DNA from: Lepraria neglecta
Taxonomy: Eukaryota; Ascomycota; Lecanoromycetes; Lecanorales; Stereocaulaceae
Assembly: GCA_033220425.1 (NCBI GenBank)
Contig: CM065649.1
Span: 310,001 to 374,000, forward strand
Direction: 5' to 3'
DNA length: 64,000 bases
In this document: piece by piece, positions 23,548 through 36,491 of the stretch
How the letters are laid out: every line of letters starts with the position of its first letter
Position numbering within the stretch: the first letter of the stretch is position 1
The notes under the pieces: model-generated
Databases searched by the model: none
The model's input: the letters and a program-made list of their open reading frames with translations, nothing else
Told to the model about the DNA's origin: nothing
Made by a program: the position numbers and the translations under genes

Positions 23548-24050
23548 ATGTCGTCAACTGCGGAGGCGATGACCTCCATCACGACGACATCTGTCCTGTC
23601 CACGGCTCATCCGGCACCATCCTCAACCGCGTCGCATTCCTCACCAGCATATCAGGAATCTGACGCTCAAACTGCTTCACGCTCGCGCCCAAGCGCTAGT
23701 CGACGCCGAGATAAACCTCAGCTCTCCTGTAATCTTTGCCGACGCCGCAAGTAAGGAAACAACTTCGTTCGACATCTAGAGTACTGACCACAGCCCTGCT
23801 GTTCAGATTGCGGTGCGACCGTCAGCAGCCGTGTTCTACCTGCTCCTCCTGTGGTCAGACATGCACATATCCCGAAGACAATGCAAAGCCACCGCCGGCT
23901 ACGATGCCCGGCATGCACGATCGGCTTGTGCAGTTAGAGCGTCTTGTCAAGTCAATAGCTAGTAAGCCCAATGCTAGTTCAAATCTCGGTTTTAACAGTT
24001 TGAGCCAACCGGCCGAAATTCCACACTTGGATACCCCCATTGATGGGCAC
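23548..24050 (+). pseudogene. Zn2Cys6 regulator fragment, DNA-binding end only
   Basis: From the ATG at 23548 a Ser/Thr-rich leader runs to DKPQLSCNLCRRRK; an intron (23751-23806) splits the Lys codon, and the next exon reads LRCDRQQPCSTC and QTCTYPED, completing the six-Cys cluster, then MHDRLVQLERLVKSI, the coiled-coil dimer linker. The frame runs on to 24116, but from about 24050 the sequence is antisense to a pogo-type transposase, so the regulator is cut off there. No middle homology domain remains. It may once have been a second regulator in this cluster. Confidence 0.7.
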
Positions 24051-24449
24051 TGCAGACGTAGGATCTATCTCTCGATTGCTATCTCTTCTTCCGGGGTAAG
24101 GCGTTGGAATCTCTAGTATTTGACCTCAGCTGACGCCCCTCTATTGACTCGTTTATTGAGAGTCTGAGGGAGAACACTGTGCTTTTGAGTAATCTTTCGT
24201 ATAGAGATCTTCTTGTCAGCAGCTATCCAAGCCTTATATACTTGCTCGAGACGCTCGCTGTCAGGGATCTCGATATCCCAGGGGTCGGCTGGGGGTGGGA
24301 GGGGGCGTTTAGGCATCGTAGACGTGTCGGGACGTGATCTAAGGGGTCGAAATCTGCAATAAAAATCGATTGTTGCATACAAATTTTGAAAATTTGCCCT
24401 ATAGGGCTGACAACTGAGGAGGTTTGACAACTGAAGGGGTGAACCCTTC
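24050..24449 (-). mobile_element. Fot1/pogo-type transposon, 5' fragment
   Basis: The minus strand encodes MPKRPLPPPADPWDIEIPDS, then IRKITQKHSVLPQTLNKRVN, a Psq-type helix-turn-helix, and after a stop FQRLTPEEEIAIER, the linker typical of Fot1/pogo transposases. The DDE domain is missing. The outer end is at 24449, reading inward GAAGGGTTCACCCC, and is followed by TA (24450-24451), the expected target dinucleotide. The inner end, near 24050, abuts the truncated regulator. The same terminal sequence occurs in the MITE at 62.0-62.4 kb. Confidence 0.7.
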
Positions 24450-24762
24450 TATGCATTCTTCTTGCACGTTTATCGATATGCTACGTTGAAGATACTCGAA
24501 TCAGGAAGCTGGAGCGAAGGACACTCGAGATTACTAAGCTTGAAAAGTGTAATGGAGGCTAGAATTTGTTCCTGCTCATATGCAAAACCGCGGCTATGAC
24601 TCATATTAGAGTATCCCCAGAAAGCCTTGGCAAAATTGAGACCAAGCTAAACTACCCGCTCTGACCCTCTACCACCCCATCTCCTGCTGCTCTATCATTC
24701 GACTTGACATAGCACGCGGTCAAACCAAGTCAGGCATCAAGAACAGTAGACGGCAACCTTCA

Positions 24763-26520
24763 ATGCTAAGGGACCAAGGTAGTATACTCGCTATTAGTAT
24801 TCTGTGCTTGAGCTGACCGTCCTCAGGGAAGCGGCCTCAAGGCATCAAGAAACAGCAAGCCGGTCGCAAAAGCACACGGCTAGAAGCAATACAATGTCGC
24901 AAGCAATCCATATCTAAGAGCAATTTCGTTTCCCCACACACAAGCAACATCCCTGTTGGCAAAAAAGTATATTCCTCCATCCCCCTCATGCTCTGTCATA
25001 CCACTGACCTAATCGAGGCCTCAAAACGTCCACAGGTCCTCCACAAACCCTCAAAGCCCTATCAGAAACGGATACGAGGGCACGAAGCTGGACATTCCTC
25101 TCCCCAAGACCGAGACTGGCCTCCGGAGCGACTGCGAATCTCGCCTTCAAGCTACACTGCTGAGGAAAGAGCGGCCAGCAGCACCAGCGAGAAGAACGTT
25201 GATCCGCTCGAGTATTGGACCCGGACCAAAAGGTGGCCTAAGGAATACTTCAAACAAGACAGCCAGGTCAGGGAAGACCTTAAACAGGACAGCTGGCTAG
25301 AGGAACAGATGGAGCAGTCGTCGATCCCGGTTGTCCAGTATGTGGAAATCAATGGAATGAGATACCCGCGTCCCGTCAAAAAGGTTCCCTCGATCCGCTG
25401 GAAACAGTCGGATACAGGCTTGACTGGTTCTAGCGATCAGAAGAAACGGGAAAGCAAGAGTGCTTCATACCGAGACACACTTTATAAAGCGTTCCTTGCG
25501 AACAAGGGGAGTTACATGCATGAATTCGATGATGATGATATCCCGAAGAATATCGAGGATCTCTGCCAGACATTACTGGAAAGGGACCAGACAGTCCCTC
25601 AGAACTCTTTATTTCGCGACGATATATTTAAGAGGATTTGCCGGGAGATAGAAGACAGGAACGAAGCCATGGTTATCAAAGACATCACTTGGTTAATTGT
25701 CCCATCGGCGAAAGACCTAGCCATGTACGGTGCTAGGCATCTCGATCATTTAATCGAAAGTGTCAACGAAGCCTGGACAAGCAGTATTCCAGTGGAAGGT
25801 CCACGGCCGCAGCCGGATTACTCTGTTGGATTCAAGCGATCCGCATTTACGGACGAGCAGCTCAAAAGGCTTGATACTTTGATCGGCAGCGCCTTTCATA
25901 CCTCTTTCTTCATCGCGACCTACCGGATGTACTTCCCGTTCCTCACGTGCGAAGTAAAGTGTGGTACTGCAGCGCTTGACATCGCCGATCGACAGAACGC
26001 TCACAGTATGACTCTTGCCGTCAGAGGTGTTGTTGAACTTTATAGAGCTGTAAAGCGCGAAAAAGAGCTTCACCGAGAAATTCTTGCCTTTTCGATCTCG
26101 CACGATCATAGGTCGGTAAGGATCTACGGCCATTACGCTATCATTGAGGAAGACAAGACTACCTTCTATCGCCACCCTATCCAAGCATTCGACTTCACAA
26201 TCCTGGGCGGCAAGGAGAAGTGGACGGCTTACAAGTTCACCAAGAACGTCTACGACATATGGATGCCGATTCACTTGAAAAGGATCTGCTCCGTCGTCGA
26301 TGAGATACCGCCGGATATAGATTTTGGAATCCCGCAGTCAGCGTCCTTTCCACAAGCGCAGACACCTCAGCCATCAAACGCTGAATCTACATCTATGATG
26401 AGGGAAGATGACAGTCAAGTTGCTTCGCAGGATGTTACACCAACTACTTCCTTTTCTCAGGAAGCCGAGCGAGTATTCAAAAAGCCGAAGAACAATCGTA
26501 CTTTGAGGCCGCGGCGCTAA
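24763..26520 (+). CDS. DUF7924 family protein, PD-(D/E)XK nuclease-like
   Basis: A long exon runs to 26520. It stays open upstream to an acceptor at 24826, and a tiny exon 24763-24778 (MLRDQ) joins in phase over a 48-nt intron, giving 569 residues; the ATG at 24988 is the fallback start. The conserved block holds PRPQPDYSVGF, FPFLTCEVKCG, IADRQNAHSMTLAVR, FSISHDHRSVRIYGHY, RHPIQAFDF and KWTAYKFTKNVYD, which match the fungal DUF7924 family. D336, E381 and K383 are spaced like the D...ExK core of PD-(D/E)XK nucleases, which is an inference. The C-terminus is basic (KKPKNNRTLRPRR). It shows no link to metabolite synthesis and has no TCGGA boxes upstream. Confidence 0.8.
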
Positions 26521-28601
26521 AGTAATATTAGCAATTGGGGGAAGCGGTTTGGAAGCAACTCTCAGGCTTTGGTTCATTCAGATAACTTTGAGTTTCATAG
26601 CGGAGTTTGGGGATTCATAAGTGTATACGTTTCGTCGAACGGCAATTCCATTATTTGAAGGCCTCTTTCGGAAGGTAACATGAATGAGGACTCATTTGTA
26701 TAGACATAGCAGCTTAAAGGTATTAATTACATGGAAAGGAGAGTAATAGGTTTATGAGTGCGAGGACACTCCTTATGCCATGTCTGTCCACGGGAATCCA
26801 AGCGCTGTCTGCTTGCTTGGAAGCGGGATTAAACCAGGGCACGAGATGATGGTATGACGAGACACTATATCTCCCTGCTCATCCAAGACTAAAATCGTCT
26901 CAAAGTAATACTATCCTTGATTATAGATCTTAGTCCTGTTCCGTGAAGAACTGTTTTTCTGCAAATAATATGCAGTGCTGAACTTGCTGTGGACATGGGC
27001 TTGCCCGTCTATAGTATAGTTGCTGAGTGGGTTTCTTCTCTGGCCTTCCTTCACTACCAAGTTATGGAATTGCAGGCTACAGTCCCCGCAAGTCGGGGAT
27101 GCCGGCGTGCGGGGGGTGTTGCGGGTAATGTGGAGGCGAAAAAGGCGGCCGAGACTGTAAGTTTCGTGCTTGCTAGGGCCGGAGAGGTTCGCGACTACGG
27201 CATTGATCTTGACGCTGAACGTACTAGCGCCGCTATAATAGGGCAAGACATGTCAACCAACGCGAACGGCAGCAGTGCCGGCTTGGCTTTCGATGGTCAG
27301 GCTATGTTGCAGACTACTATGGATCTTTATGAGCGTAAGTCCGCAGAGCCTCACCAGACCACCAGACCCCAGTAGAATTCACAGGACACCTGAATAAGCA
27401 AGTCGAAGAGCACCGAGGGACCAGGCTTCAATCTCCGTATTAGAAGCCAGAACTTTCCAGAGAGTCATTATATTGAGCTTCAATGAGCGGAAGTAGAAGC
27501 TTCCGTGGCTATGACAATGGCGATTCTGAATTCAGGTGTCTAGGAAATTCTGCTAAGGTCTGGTGCGGCTTTTGACACGGGACGCTGACGATGTTACAGC
27601 TAACAAATTCGTCATGCCAGGTCTCTTGGTGAATCTAACGCCGCCGGACCAGCAAGGCTCGAATTTCACCTTCAACTTGAACACTTTGGAGAGCGGCACC
27701 GCACCAGATGAATGGATGACGATGGATTCTCACGGGACATGGTGGTAACAGCCTCTAGCTCGATAGCGTATTTGTTTTCCTTTACGTAGAAGCCACCGCC
27801 AACGTTACGAATTTCCATGCTGCACGTTCACGTGTATCACGACAGAACCCGTTTGTGGAGGATGCGAGATAAGGAACATTATCTGTATTGCTACGCGAGG
27901 CGTTCATAACGAACACTCCGAAAGGCTTGGACGCAGCTCACTTCTTCGGAACTTCTAGGCTCCTATTTTGTCGTGCACTTAGCCGAATCTCCGACTATCG
28001 GAATTTTCGCCTGATCCTACGTCTTTGTCATTGCGACGTCTGACACATACATCTAATTACAAAGTTTCCTTTTTGGGCCACGGTTATTCGGCGACTATTG
28101 TCTCCCTTTGACTGGCCTAACATGTTCTCTCGCCGAATGATCAGCTACAGTCGCTATCTCCGTCCTCGTGCTCGTGTACGCTTGCGCGGTGCAAGAAGTC
28201 ACGCTTGGCCCAACCTGATACGCCCTCTCCGAATGGGAGTTGTTCAAGAGGTCCTGATTGTTTCAAGCCGTACCATATGATGATTATATAGGTCGCACGG
28301 AAAGCTTCATCATGGCGCTGCACAGTCGAGATTACGCTCTCCTCTAGTTGACTTCCTTCTGCAGCTCTCCCAGGATTCATCTCCTTTTTCCACCTACGGT
28401 TTAGTGTCAGCCCTTGCCTTAACGTGAGAGCATATCCATCTTGTCTTCGAAGACTGATATAGACCTCTCTATCCACCTTCGTCCCCCAACAATCATCAGA
28501 GGTACCTCGATTTTGGCGAATGTCTTCCATCATCGATCATATCGCTGATTGTCTGCTCCGATATCTAGGTGGCACTACCCGTACTCACGACTCCAAGGCC
28601 C
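26521..28601. promoter_or_regulatory. 2.1-kb gap with PKS upstream region
   Basis: Open frames on both strands overlap at 26.9-27.4 kb, and a short plus-strand frame lies at 27563-27748. None has a recognised motif or a convincing splice model, so no gene is called, though a small secreted or orphan protein is possible. TCCGA/TCGGA occurs at 27917, 27946, 27990, 27998, 28228 and 28557; two of them form TCCGA-CTA-TCGGA (27990-28002), an inverted pair about 600 bp before the PKS start. Confidence 0.45.
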
Positions 28602-31600
28602 ATGGCGGAACCTATCGCAGTCATCGGCGCAGGATGTCGCTTTCCTGGGGGCGCCGACACGCCGTCAAAGCTCTGGTCAGTGATTAATCATCTCCGCGAC
28701 CTAAGCCGCAAACCTTCAGCCTCCCGCTTCAACATCGATCCCTTCTACCACCCAGTCGGCACACACCATGGTACCACCAATGCCACCAAGTCCTACTGGC
28801 TGGAGGACAATGACAGGAGCAATGTTGCACAGTTCGATGCCGGCTTCTTCAACATCCAAGGTTAACGCCATGGATCCACAGCAGCGCCTGTTGATGGAAG
28901 TCGTTTATGACAGCCTGTGTGCTGCAGGCCAGCCGATGGAGAAGCTTCGCGGCTCCGACACGGCCGTTTACGTAGGGTCTATGTGCGATGATTACAACAC
29001 CATGTTGACCCGTGATTGGGAGACCTTGCCACGGTATACCGCAACGGGCTTGGAGAGGGGTATTTTGGCAAATCGCGTATCATACTTCTTTGACTGGCAC
29101 GGTCCGAGTCTGTCCATCGATACGGCCTGTTCGAGCAGCCTGGTGGCGCTAGATCATGCTGTTCAGACAATACGAAGTGACAGGTCGAGGGTGGCAGTGG
29201 CAGCTGGAACAAGTCTGATCTTGAGTCCAGGTGAGTATATTCATAGCTTACACCTGCCTTCCCCTGAGTTTCAACACCCCGGCACCCATTTGCGAAGCGA
29301 TGACAAGGAACGTGGTGCTAAATCTATCACTCAACAGCCATGTACATTTCCGAAAGCAGCCTCGGTATGCTCTCTCCAAACGGCCGCTGCGCCATGTGGG
29401 ACGTCGCCGCAGATGGCTATGCGCGCGGTGAAGGCGTAGCTGCCGTTGTACTGAAGACGCTTTCGCAAGCTCTTGCGGATAACGATCCAATTGACTGTAT
29501 CGTCCGCGAAACGGGCGTCAACCAAGATGGCCGTACCCCTGGTTTGACCATTCCCAGCAGTCTCGCGCAGGCTGCCCTTATCCGCCAGTGTTATGCCAAA
29601 GCCGGACTGGACCCAATCAACAACCCACAAGACCGCCCGCAGTTCTTTCAAGCCCATGGTACAGGCACCCAAGCGGGTGATCCGCAAGAGGCAGAGGCAA
29701 TTTCAAACGCGCTGTTCCCCGCGGGGTCTCCCGCCACTTTGTCCTCAGAAAAGCTGCTTGTCGGGTCGATCAAGACGGTAGTCGGCCATACTGAAGGCAC
29801 AGCCGGATTGGCGAGTGTAATTAGCACGTCTCTAGCTCTCAAGCACGGCATTGTCCCGCCAAATCTCCATTTCGACAACTTGAGCCCGAAAGTTGCGCCG
29901 TTCTTCAAGCATCTCGATATTCCCACTGCTCCAACGGCGTGGCCGACTAGTGGAAGCGAGGTCAGGAGGGCAAGCGTTAACAGGTACGTAAATAACACCT
30001 TTGACTGTTTGATATCATGCTTATAGCCTCGTGTCAGTTTTGGATTTGGCGGAACCAACGCCCACTGCATACTGGAGACCTTCGTACCCAAATCCATAAT
30101 GAAAACATCCTCAAGCCCGCTTTTCATGCCACTCACACTCTCGGCCGCTTCCGCCACAGCGCTTCGGACGATGCTATCATGGCACCTTGACTACCTCAAG
30201 GCAAACCCTGACGTCGAGCTCGCGGATTTTGCATACACGCTGCAGCACAGGCGGTCCACACTTCCATACCGCAAGACCATTGCTGCAGAAAATGTCCAGA
30301 AGGCCGTTCAGTCCCTCCAGAACATTGTCGACCCGCCGTCTAATAGCAAAGAGGACGCCGGCCTTGGTGCCCGCTTTGGTACACCCTCCCGGCCTTCAAG
30401 AGTGATAGGCATCTTTACCGGCCAAGGTGCCCAATGGCCTCGTATGGGCGCTGAGCTGGTTGAATCCTCCCCTTTCTTCGCGTCTCGCATCGCCGAGCTG
30501 GACGCAGCTCTTCAAAATCTCCCCCTTGCGTCAAACCGACCGTCCTGGACGCTCAGGGATCAACTCCTCGCGGCCAAGGAAAGCTCACGTATTGCCGAAG
30601 CAGCGCTCTCCCAGCCCCTTTGCACAGTTGTGCAAATCATTTTGGTTGATATCCTGCGTGAGGCTGGCATCTCCTTTACGACGGTAGTGGGCCACTCTTC
30701 GGGTGAGATCGGTGCGGCCTACGCAGCAGGCTTTGTTTCCGCGCAAGATGCAATTCGGATTGCCTATTTCCGTGGTGTCCATGCAAAGCTGGCCTCAAGC
30801 CCCAACTCTCATGCTCCTCGCGGCGCCATGATGGCCATCGGTGCCTCATTTGAGGACGCAAAGGCCTTGTGCGGCGAGGACCGCTTTGCAGGGCGGATGC
30901 AGGTGGCTGCGGTGAACTCTAGCTCAAGTGTTACGCTCAGTGGCGACGAAGACGCCATAGATGAGGCAGAAAAGGCACTCAAAGCTGAGGGCACATTTGC
31001 ACGAAAGCTCAAGGTCGACACGGCCTATCACAGTGCTCACATGGCCTCGTGTGCAAGGCCCTATCTCGCCTCCTTGGCAAGCTGCGGCATCCAGCCTACT
31101 CAACCGCGCCAGGGTGTGACGACGACTTGGTTTTCAAGCGTCTATGAAGGCACGCCTATGACTGCGGAACGGCTAACTAACCAGTACTGGGCAGACAAAA
31201 TGTGCAATACCGTCCTGTTTGCCGGAGCGATTGCCGAGGCCGTGCAACAGAACGGTGCTTTCGACATGGCCATCGAGGTCGGGCCCAATCCTGCTCTCAA
31301 TGGCCCCGCTACGGCAACCATGGACGGCTTCCGCGCGGAAGGAAGTACCCCATACACAGGGCTGCTTTCTCGCGGTCAAAGCGATATCGAACAGCTCAGT
31401 ACGGCGCTTGGATTTGTCTGGACACGACTGGGGTCCGAGAGTGTCCGATTCTCTGCCGTGCAAGCTTTGTTGTCTGGTAATGAACACATGAGTGTGCTCC
31501 AAGATCTCCCGCCCTACCCGTTCGACCACCAGCGCACCTACTGGATCAGCAGCCGAATACCTAATAACTTCAAACACCGAAGCGCCATGCATGTTACCAA

Positions 31601-34600
31601 CCCAGTCCTGGGCAACCCCTGCTCCGAAGCGATTACGCCCGGCGAGTTCCAGTGGCGGAAGATCCTGCAGCCGAGTGAAATGCCGTGGCTCAAGGGCCAC
31701 ATGCTCCAGGGGCAGACAGTCTTCCCTACTACGGGATACGTGAGCATGGCGGTCGAGGCGATCAAGATCCTTGCCCTTGATATCAACGCCGATACCCTGA
31801 TCAGCCTTATTAAACTCGAGGACGTGGATATCCCACGTGCCATTGCCTTTGATGACGATTCCGCCAGTGTCGAGACCATATTCAGTGTTTCCTCGGTCAA
31901 CATTACGGAGCAAGTGGTGACGGCCGAATGGGCCTGCTACTCTGCGGCCGAAGGAGCGGCCAACACTATTCTGAATGCCAGAGGGCGGGCGCTGTGTCAT
32001 CTTTCTCGCGCGGAGCCCGGCACCCTTCCCCTTGTCAAGACAGATCCCTATAACCTAGTCAATATTGACGAGGAGCACTTCTATAGCAACCTGTCCAAAA
32101 TTGGGTACGACTACGCAGCCCCGTTCCGAGGTCTCTCGAACATCCGCCGCAAGCTGGGCTATAGCGTTGGCGCTCTGGCGGATCAATCTGGGTCCGGCTG
32201 GGATGACAATCTTGTCCTGCACCCCGGCATGCTCGACTCTGCCCTGCAGACTGTGTTTGCTGCTTGGTCTTACCCCGGCGATACCTCAATATGGTCGCTT
32301 CATGTTCCTGTCTCTATTTCTGCCATCACTGTCAACCCATACTTCACTCCGCTAGGCGATGGCGGCAAACAGAGTATCATGCAGTACGAAAGCTTAATTC
32401 GGAGCAAGGAGCCCTCCAAGCTTGTGGGGGACATCTACTTGCACACCGAAGACGGTGCTCACGCCTTTGTGCACTTCGAGGGCGCAACGCTCGTGCCCTT
32501 CTCAAGAGCTACTCCAAAGAACGATCTTCCTATGTTCTCTCACTTCCAATACAAGGTCGCTTCTCCGGATGGACAACTGGCCGCTGGAGGCGAGAAGATG
32601 TCTCATTTCGAGGTCCAGATGTACAAGGACGTTGACCGTGCCGCATATTGGTTTGCCCGTAACGCCTCGCTCTCGATCCCAGCCGAGGAACGGCATGAGC
32701 TTCTTCCACATTTCCAGAGATATCTGAGCTGGTGCGACCGCATGGTAGACATGGTCAGCCGGGATGTGCATCCGAAAGTAAAGGCTGAGTGCAACGCAGA
32801 CTCTCGCGAGGCTATCGCCCAGATCCTGGCCCCTTATGAGGGAAGGAAGGACATCAAGTTCGTCGAAGTTGTCGGTGACAATCTGATTCCCGTTATCCGC
32901 GCAGGCACTTCGATGCTCGAGTACATGAATCAAGACGGCCTTCTTCGAGCTTTCTACGAGGAGAATGCCATATGCTCCGGCCCTACCGGTCGCTGGCTGG
33001 CTCGCGTGGTGTCGCAAATTTCCCATAGATTCCCAAGCCTGAACATATTTGAAGTTGGAGCCGGCACTGGCGCCACCACGAGTGCGGTTCTCCGAGAGAT
33101 TGGCGATACTTATACGTCCTACACCTTCACAGACATCTCGAGCGGTTTCTTTATGGCCGCGGAGGAGCGTTTTGCGAAGGGAGCCGGCCGCATGGTCTTC
33201 AAGACGTTCAACATGGAGAAGGAGCCATCAGGTCAAGGCTTTGTCGAGGGCCTATACGACGTAGTGGTCGCTGTGAACGTGCTACACGTGTCCGGTGATA
33301 TGGAAGCTTCCCTGTCCAACGTACGCCGTCTATTGAAGCCCGGTGGCTTCCTCGTCGTGGGAGAGCTGACGTCCACGGACCTACTCTTCAGCGGTATGAC
33401 GGTCGGAACACTTCCTGGCTGGTGGATCGGAGCAGAGACCGGCCGCCCATGGGAACCACTGCTCAACCTGCGCCAATGGGATTCCACGCTTAAGAAGGCA
33501 GGCTTTGCGGGTATCGACACTGTGACTCCAGATATCAGCGCCTCGCTGCCTATGAATGTTTTTGTGGCCCAAGCCGTGAATGACCAAGTCACGTCGCTGC
33601 GCAACCCTCTCGCCGTCAATGAGCGACCTGCAGGCGTACGAAATGATGGCCTCGCCATTATTGGAGGCACCACATTGCCAGTGTACAACCTCGGGCAAGA
33701 GATTGCCCAAGTCCTCTCGCACCGCTTCCAGAACAAGCAATTCTTCGACATCATGGAGGATTTTGCCACTTCCGACGTGGCCAGGTCTCAATCAGCTGAC
33801 GGACCCGTTACTGTTCTTTCCCTGGTAGATCTGGACAGACCCTACTTGGAAGACCTGACAGTCGCCAATTTTGCCGCACTAAAGACACTGTGGGCGATAG
33901 CCGGCACCGTGGTCTGGGTGACCTGTGGATCAAGAAAAGATAATCCCTACAGTTATATGATGAAGGGCATCATCAACACTGTCAAGACCGAGCACCCCAA
34001 CTTGAGCGTGCAGATGTACGATCTCGACTGCACGGTGAGCGCTGGCAGCGGAATCCAGCAAAACACGGCCACCAACTTGGCTGTAACGCTGCTCAGGGAA
34101 CGTATTCTTCACCAGTGGGGTACACACAGCAGCCTATTGTGGACGTCGGAGCCTGAAGTTTTTGTCAGCGACGGGAAGCAACTCATTACCAGGCTGCTCC
34201 CGGATCTGGACAAGAACAAGCGTTACAATTCTCAGCGTAGGGACGTATTCACGACAGCAGATCCAGCTTACGAGACACTCGAGCTCGTAGGAATTGGACG
34301 AGGCAAAGAGCGGTCACTAGAGCTCCACAAAGTCTCGCCTCTGAAATTATCCGTTCCGCCGGCAGCTCAGTATCGTACGGTCCGAATCACGTACTCGTTG
34401 CTTCAGAGTCTGGCTGTAGGCGGCGCAGGCTTCCTGAGACTGTGTATGGGAATTGATGAAGTCACTAGCGAGACGGTGCTCGCTCTTACTGGTTCCAGCG
34501 AGTCTCCTGCGAAGGTCTCGGCGCAATGGTGCATTTCTCTTCCGAAGAAAGCAGCCGCGTCCATGCTTATATCAGTCGCTACCAATCTCATCGCGGAACG

Positions 34601-36491
34601 TATCCTGTCTCTTACGCCTCGAGGAAGCACATTGCTCGTCAACGAGCCCTTTTTGGCTCTACAGCCGGCGCTGCGAGCCAAGGCCACTGGCAAGAACGTG
34701 AACACTGCCTTCACGACAGCCGAGTTACGACAAAATAAAGATGATAACTCAGTCTTCCTACATCCAAACTTCCCTCAGCATGTCATCCAGGCTACAATCC
34801 CATCTTCGGTTGCTGTATTCATCCACTTCTCGCGTAGCGCCGCGTCAGATGCTGTTAGGGATGCGATCATCAAGTGTCTGCCACCGACGTGCCTAAGGAT
34901 CAGCGAGGAGGGAGTATTAAGTCACGAGGTCAACGCATTCTCAAAGCCTGAAGCGGCGACGCAGATGCTCCAGAAAGCCTTGGACGACTGCCCTCAAATG
35001 GTTCCCCCTGAGATCGAATGCATCCATTTGGAGAACGCAATTCATCACACGGGAAGCGGAGAACCTCTCGCCGTCGTGGACTGGACTGCCAGCCCTTCAG
35101 TCACGGCCAAGGTCCAGCCAATTGACTCTGGAATGTTGTTCCGAGCCGACAATACATATCTCTTCATGGGCATGGCTGGCGAGCTCGGGCAGTCTCTTGC
35201 GGAATGGATGATCAAGCATGGGGCTCGTAACGTGGTCCTCACGAGCCGCACGCCCAAAGTCAATCCAAGGTTCGTCGAGGATATGGAGAAGTGGTATGGA
35301 GCCGTGGTCAAAGCCATGTCCCTCGACGTCACATCACGCCAGTCACTTGAGAACGTCCTCAATACCATCACAGCCACTCTGCCTTGCATCAGTGGTATTG
35401 TCAACGGCGCCATGGTTCTGGAAGATGAGCTATTTGCCAACGTGACACTCGAGAACTTTAGTCGTGTCACTGCACCAAAGGTGCTGGGCACCCAGCTGCT
35501 TGACCAAGCTTTCCATGACGACACTTCGCTCGATTTCTTCATCGTTACCTCCAGCATTGCATCCATCATTGGCTGGACAGGGCAGAGCAATTACTCGGCT
35601 GCCAACGAGTGGATGAGTTCTTTGGTGTGCAACAGGCGGGCGCGTGGAGTTCCGGCTTCGACGATGAATATTCCGGCGGTCTTGGGCGTAGGCTACGCGG
35701 CACATGCGGACAACTTCGACTTCGATTACTTTGAGTCGCTTGGTCACATCAACATCTGCGAGGAGGACCTACATGCTCTCTTCGCGGAAGCTGTGCTGTC
35801 TGGCCGCCCAGGGCAAGCTCCCGAAGTCCAAGCACAGGTGGGCATGGGCGTCAACTTCATCCCAGCCGACCTCGAAGTGAAGGCCGCGCACAAGCGTGAC
35901 GTCAAGTTCAGCCACTTCGTCCAACGTGAAGAGAAGCGCGCGGAAGCGCAAGCGGTCAAGGCCAGTGTGCGTGTCAAGGTGCAGCTGCAAACCGCCAAGA
36001 GCCAGGAAGAGGCCTTCACTATAACCCGCGATGCATTCTTAGCTCATCTCAAATGCCTGCTCCGCATCACGGAAGAGGAGAACTTAGACGACTCAGTTGG
36101 TCTCGTGGATCAAGGCGTGGACTCTCTTGTCGCTGTGGACATACGCGCTTGGTTCCTGAAGGAATTAGGAGTTGATGTGCCTACGCTCAAGATCTTGGGA
36201 GGCGGTTCCATTGCCGACTTGGTCAAGGCAGCGCTCGAAAAGATGCCTGAGTTACTCAGCGGAGCCTCGCCGAAGAAGGATGAGGAGAGCCGCGCTCCTC
36301 AACCACCTGCGCCCAGCATTCCTGTTCCAGAGATTGTTCGTCCCGCGAGTGACGCATCCGGCTCGTCTTTTGGATCTAGAAGTCCGGACTTTACGCCTGC
36401 TCCTCATTCCCGCGGCTCTGTTTCAACCACGCCATCCTCTGAGGAGTATTTTGACAAGCTTGAGTTCAGGATCGAGACAAAGGCTGTTTAA
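28602..36491 (+). CDS. highly reducing polyketide synthase (KS-AT-DH-CMeT-psiER-KR-ACP)
   Basis: Start is the ATG at 28602 ([17 protein letters not shown]). Introns 29231-29337 and 29984-30037 fit. KS (to about 30.07 kb) has DTACSSS, QAHGTGT and VVGHTEG with the active Cys and both His. AT (30.4-31.4 kb) has FTGQGAQW and [18 protein letters not shown] (31.6-32.5 kb) has [14 protein letters not shown]-methyltransferase (33.0-33.6 kb) has [14 protein letters not shown]. The ER region (33.6-35.0 kb) lacks a usable nucleotide-binding site. KR (35.1-35.75 kb) has [11 protein letters not shown] and the S-Y-N set. ACP (36.0-36.25 kb) has [10 protein letters not shown] Pro/Ser tail ends the protein near 2,570 residues. 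Sequence style resembles the PKS half of PKS-NRPS hybrids. Near 28.86 kb the KS frame shifts without a canonical intron, so the gene may be inactive here or the sequence may contain an error. Confidence 0.9.

Noticed and set aside
26911-27375. Overlapping open frames on both strands as an orphan gene
   Set aside because: No recognisable motif, no consistent splice model, and the frames on opposite strands cannot be told apart by eye.
14963-28601. Exact AflR consensus TCGSWNNSCGR sites
   Set aside because: Candidate strings in the upstream regions checked by eye did not fit the full 11-bp consensus; only the shorter TCGGA/TCCGA pattern is supported.
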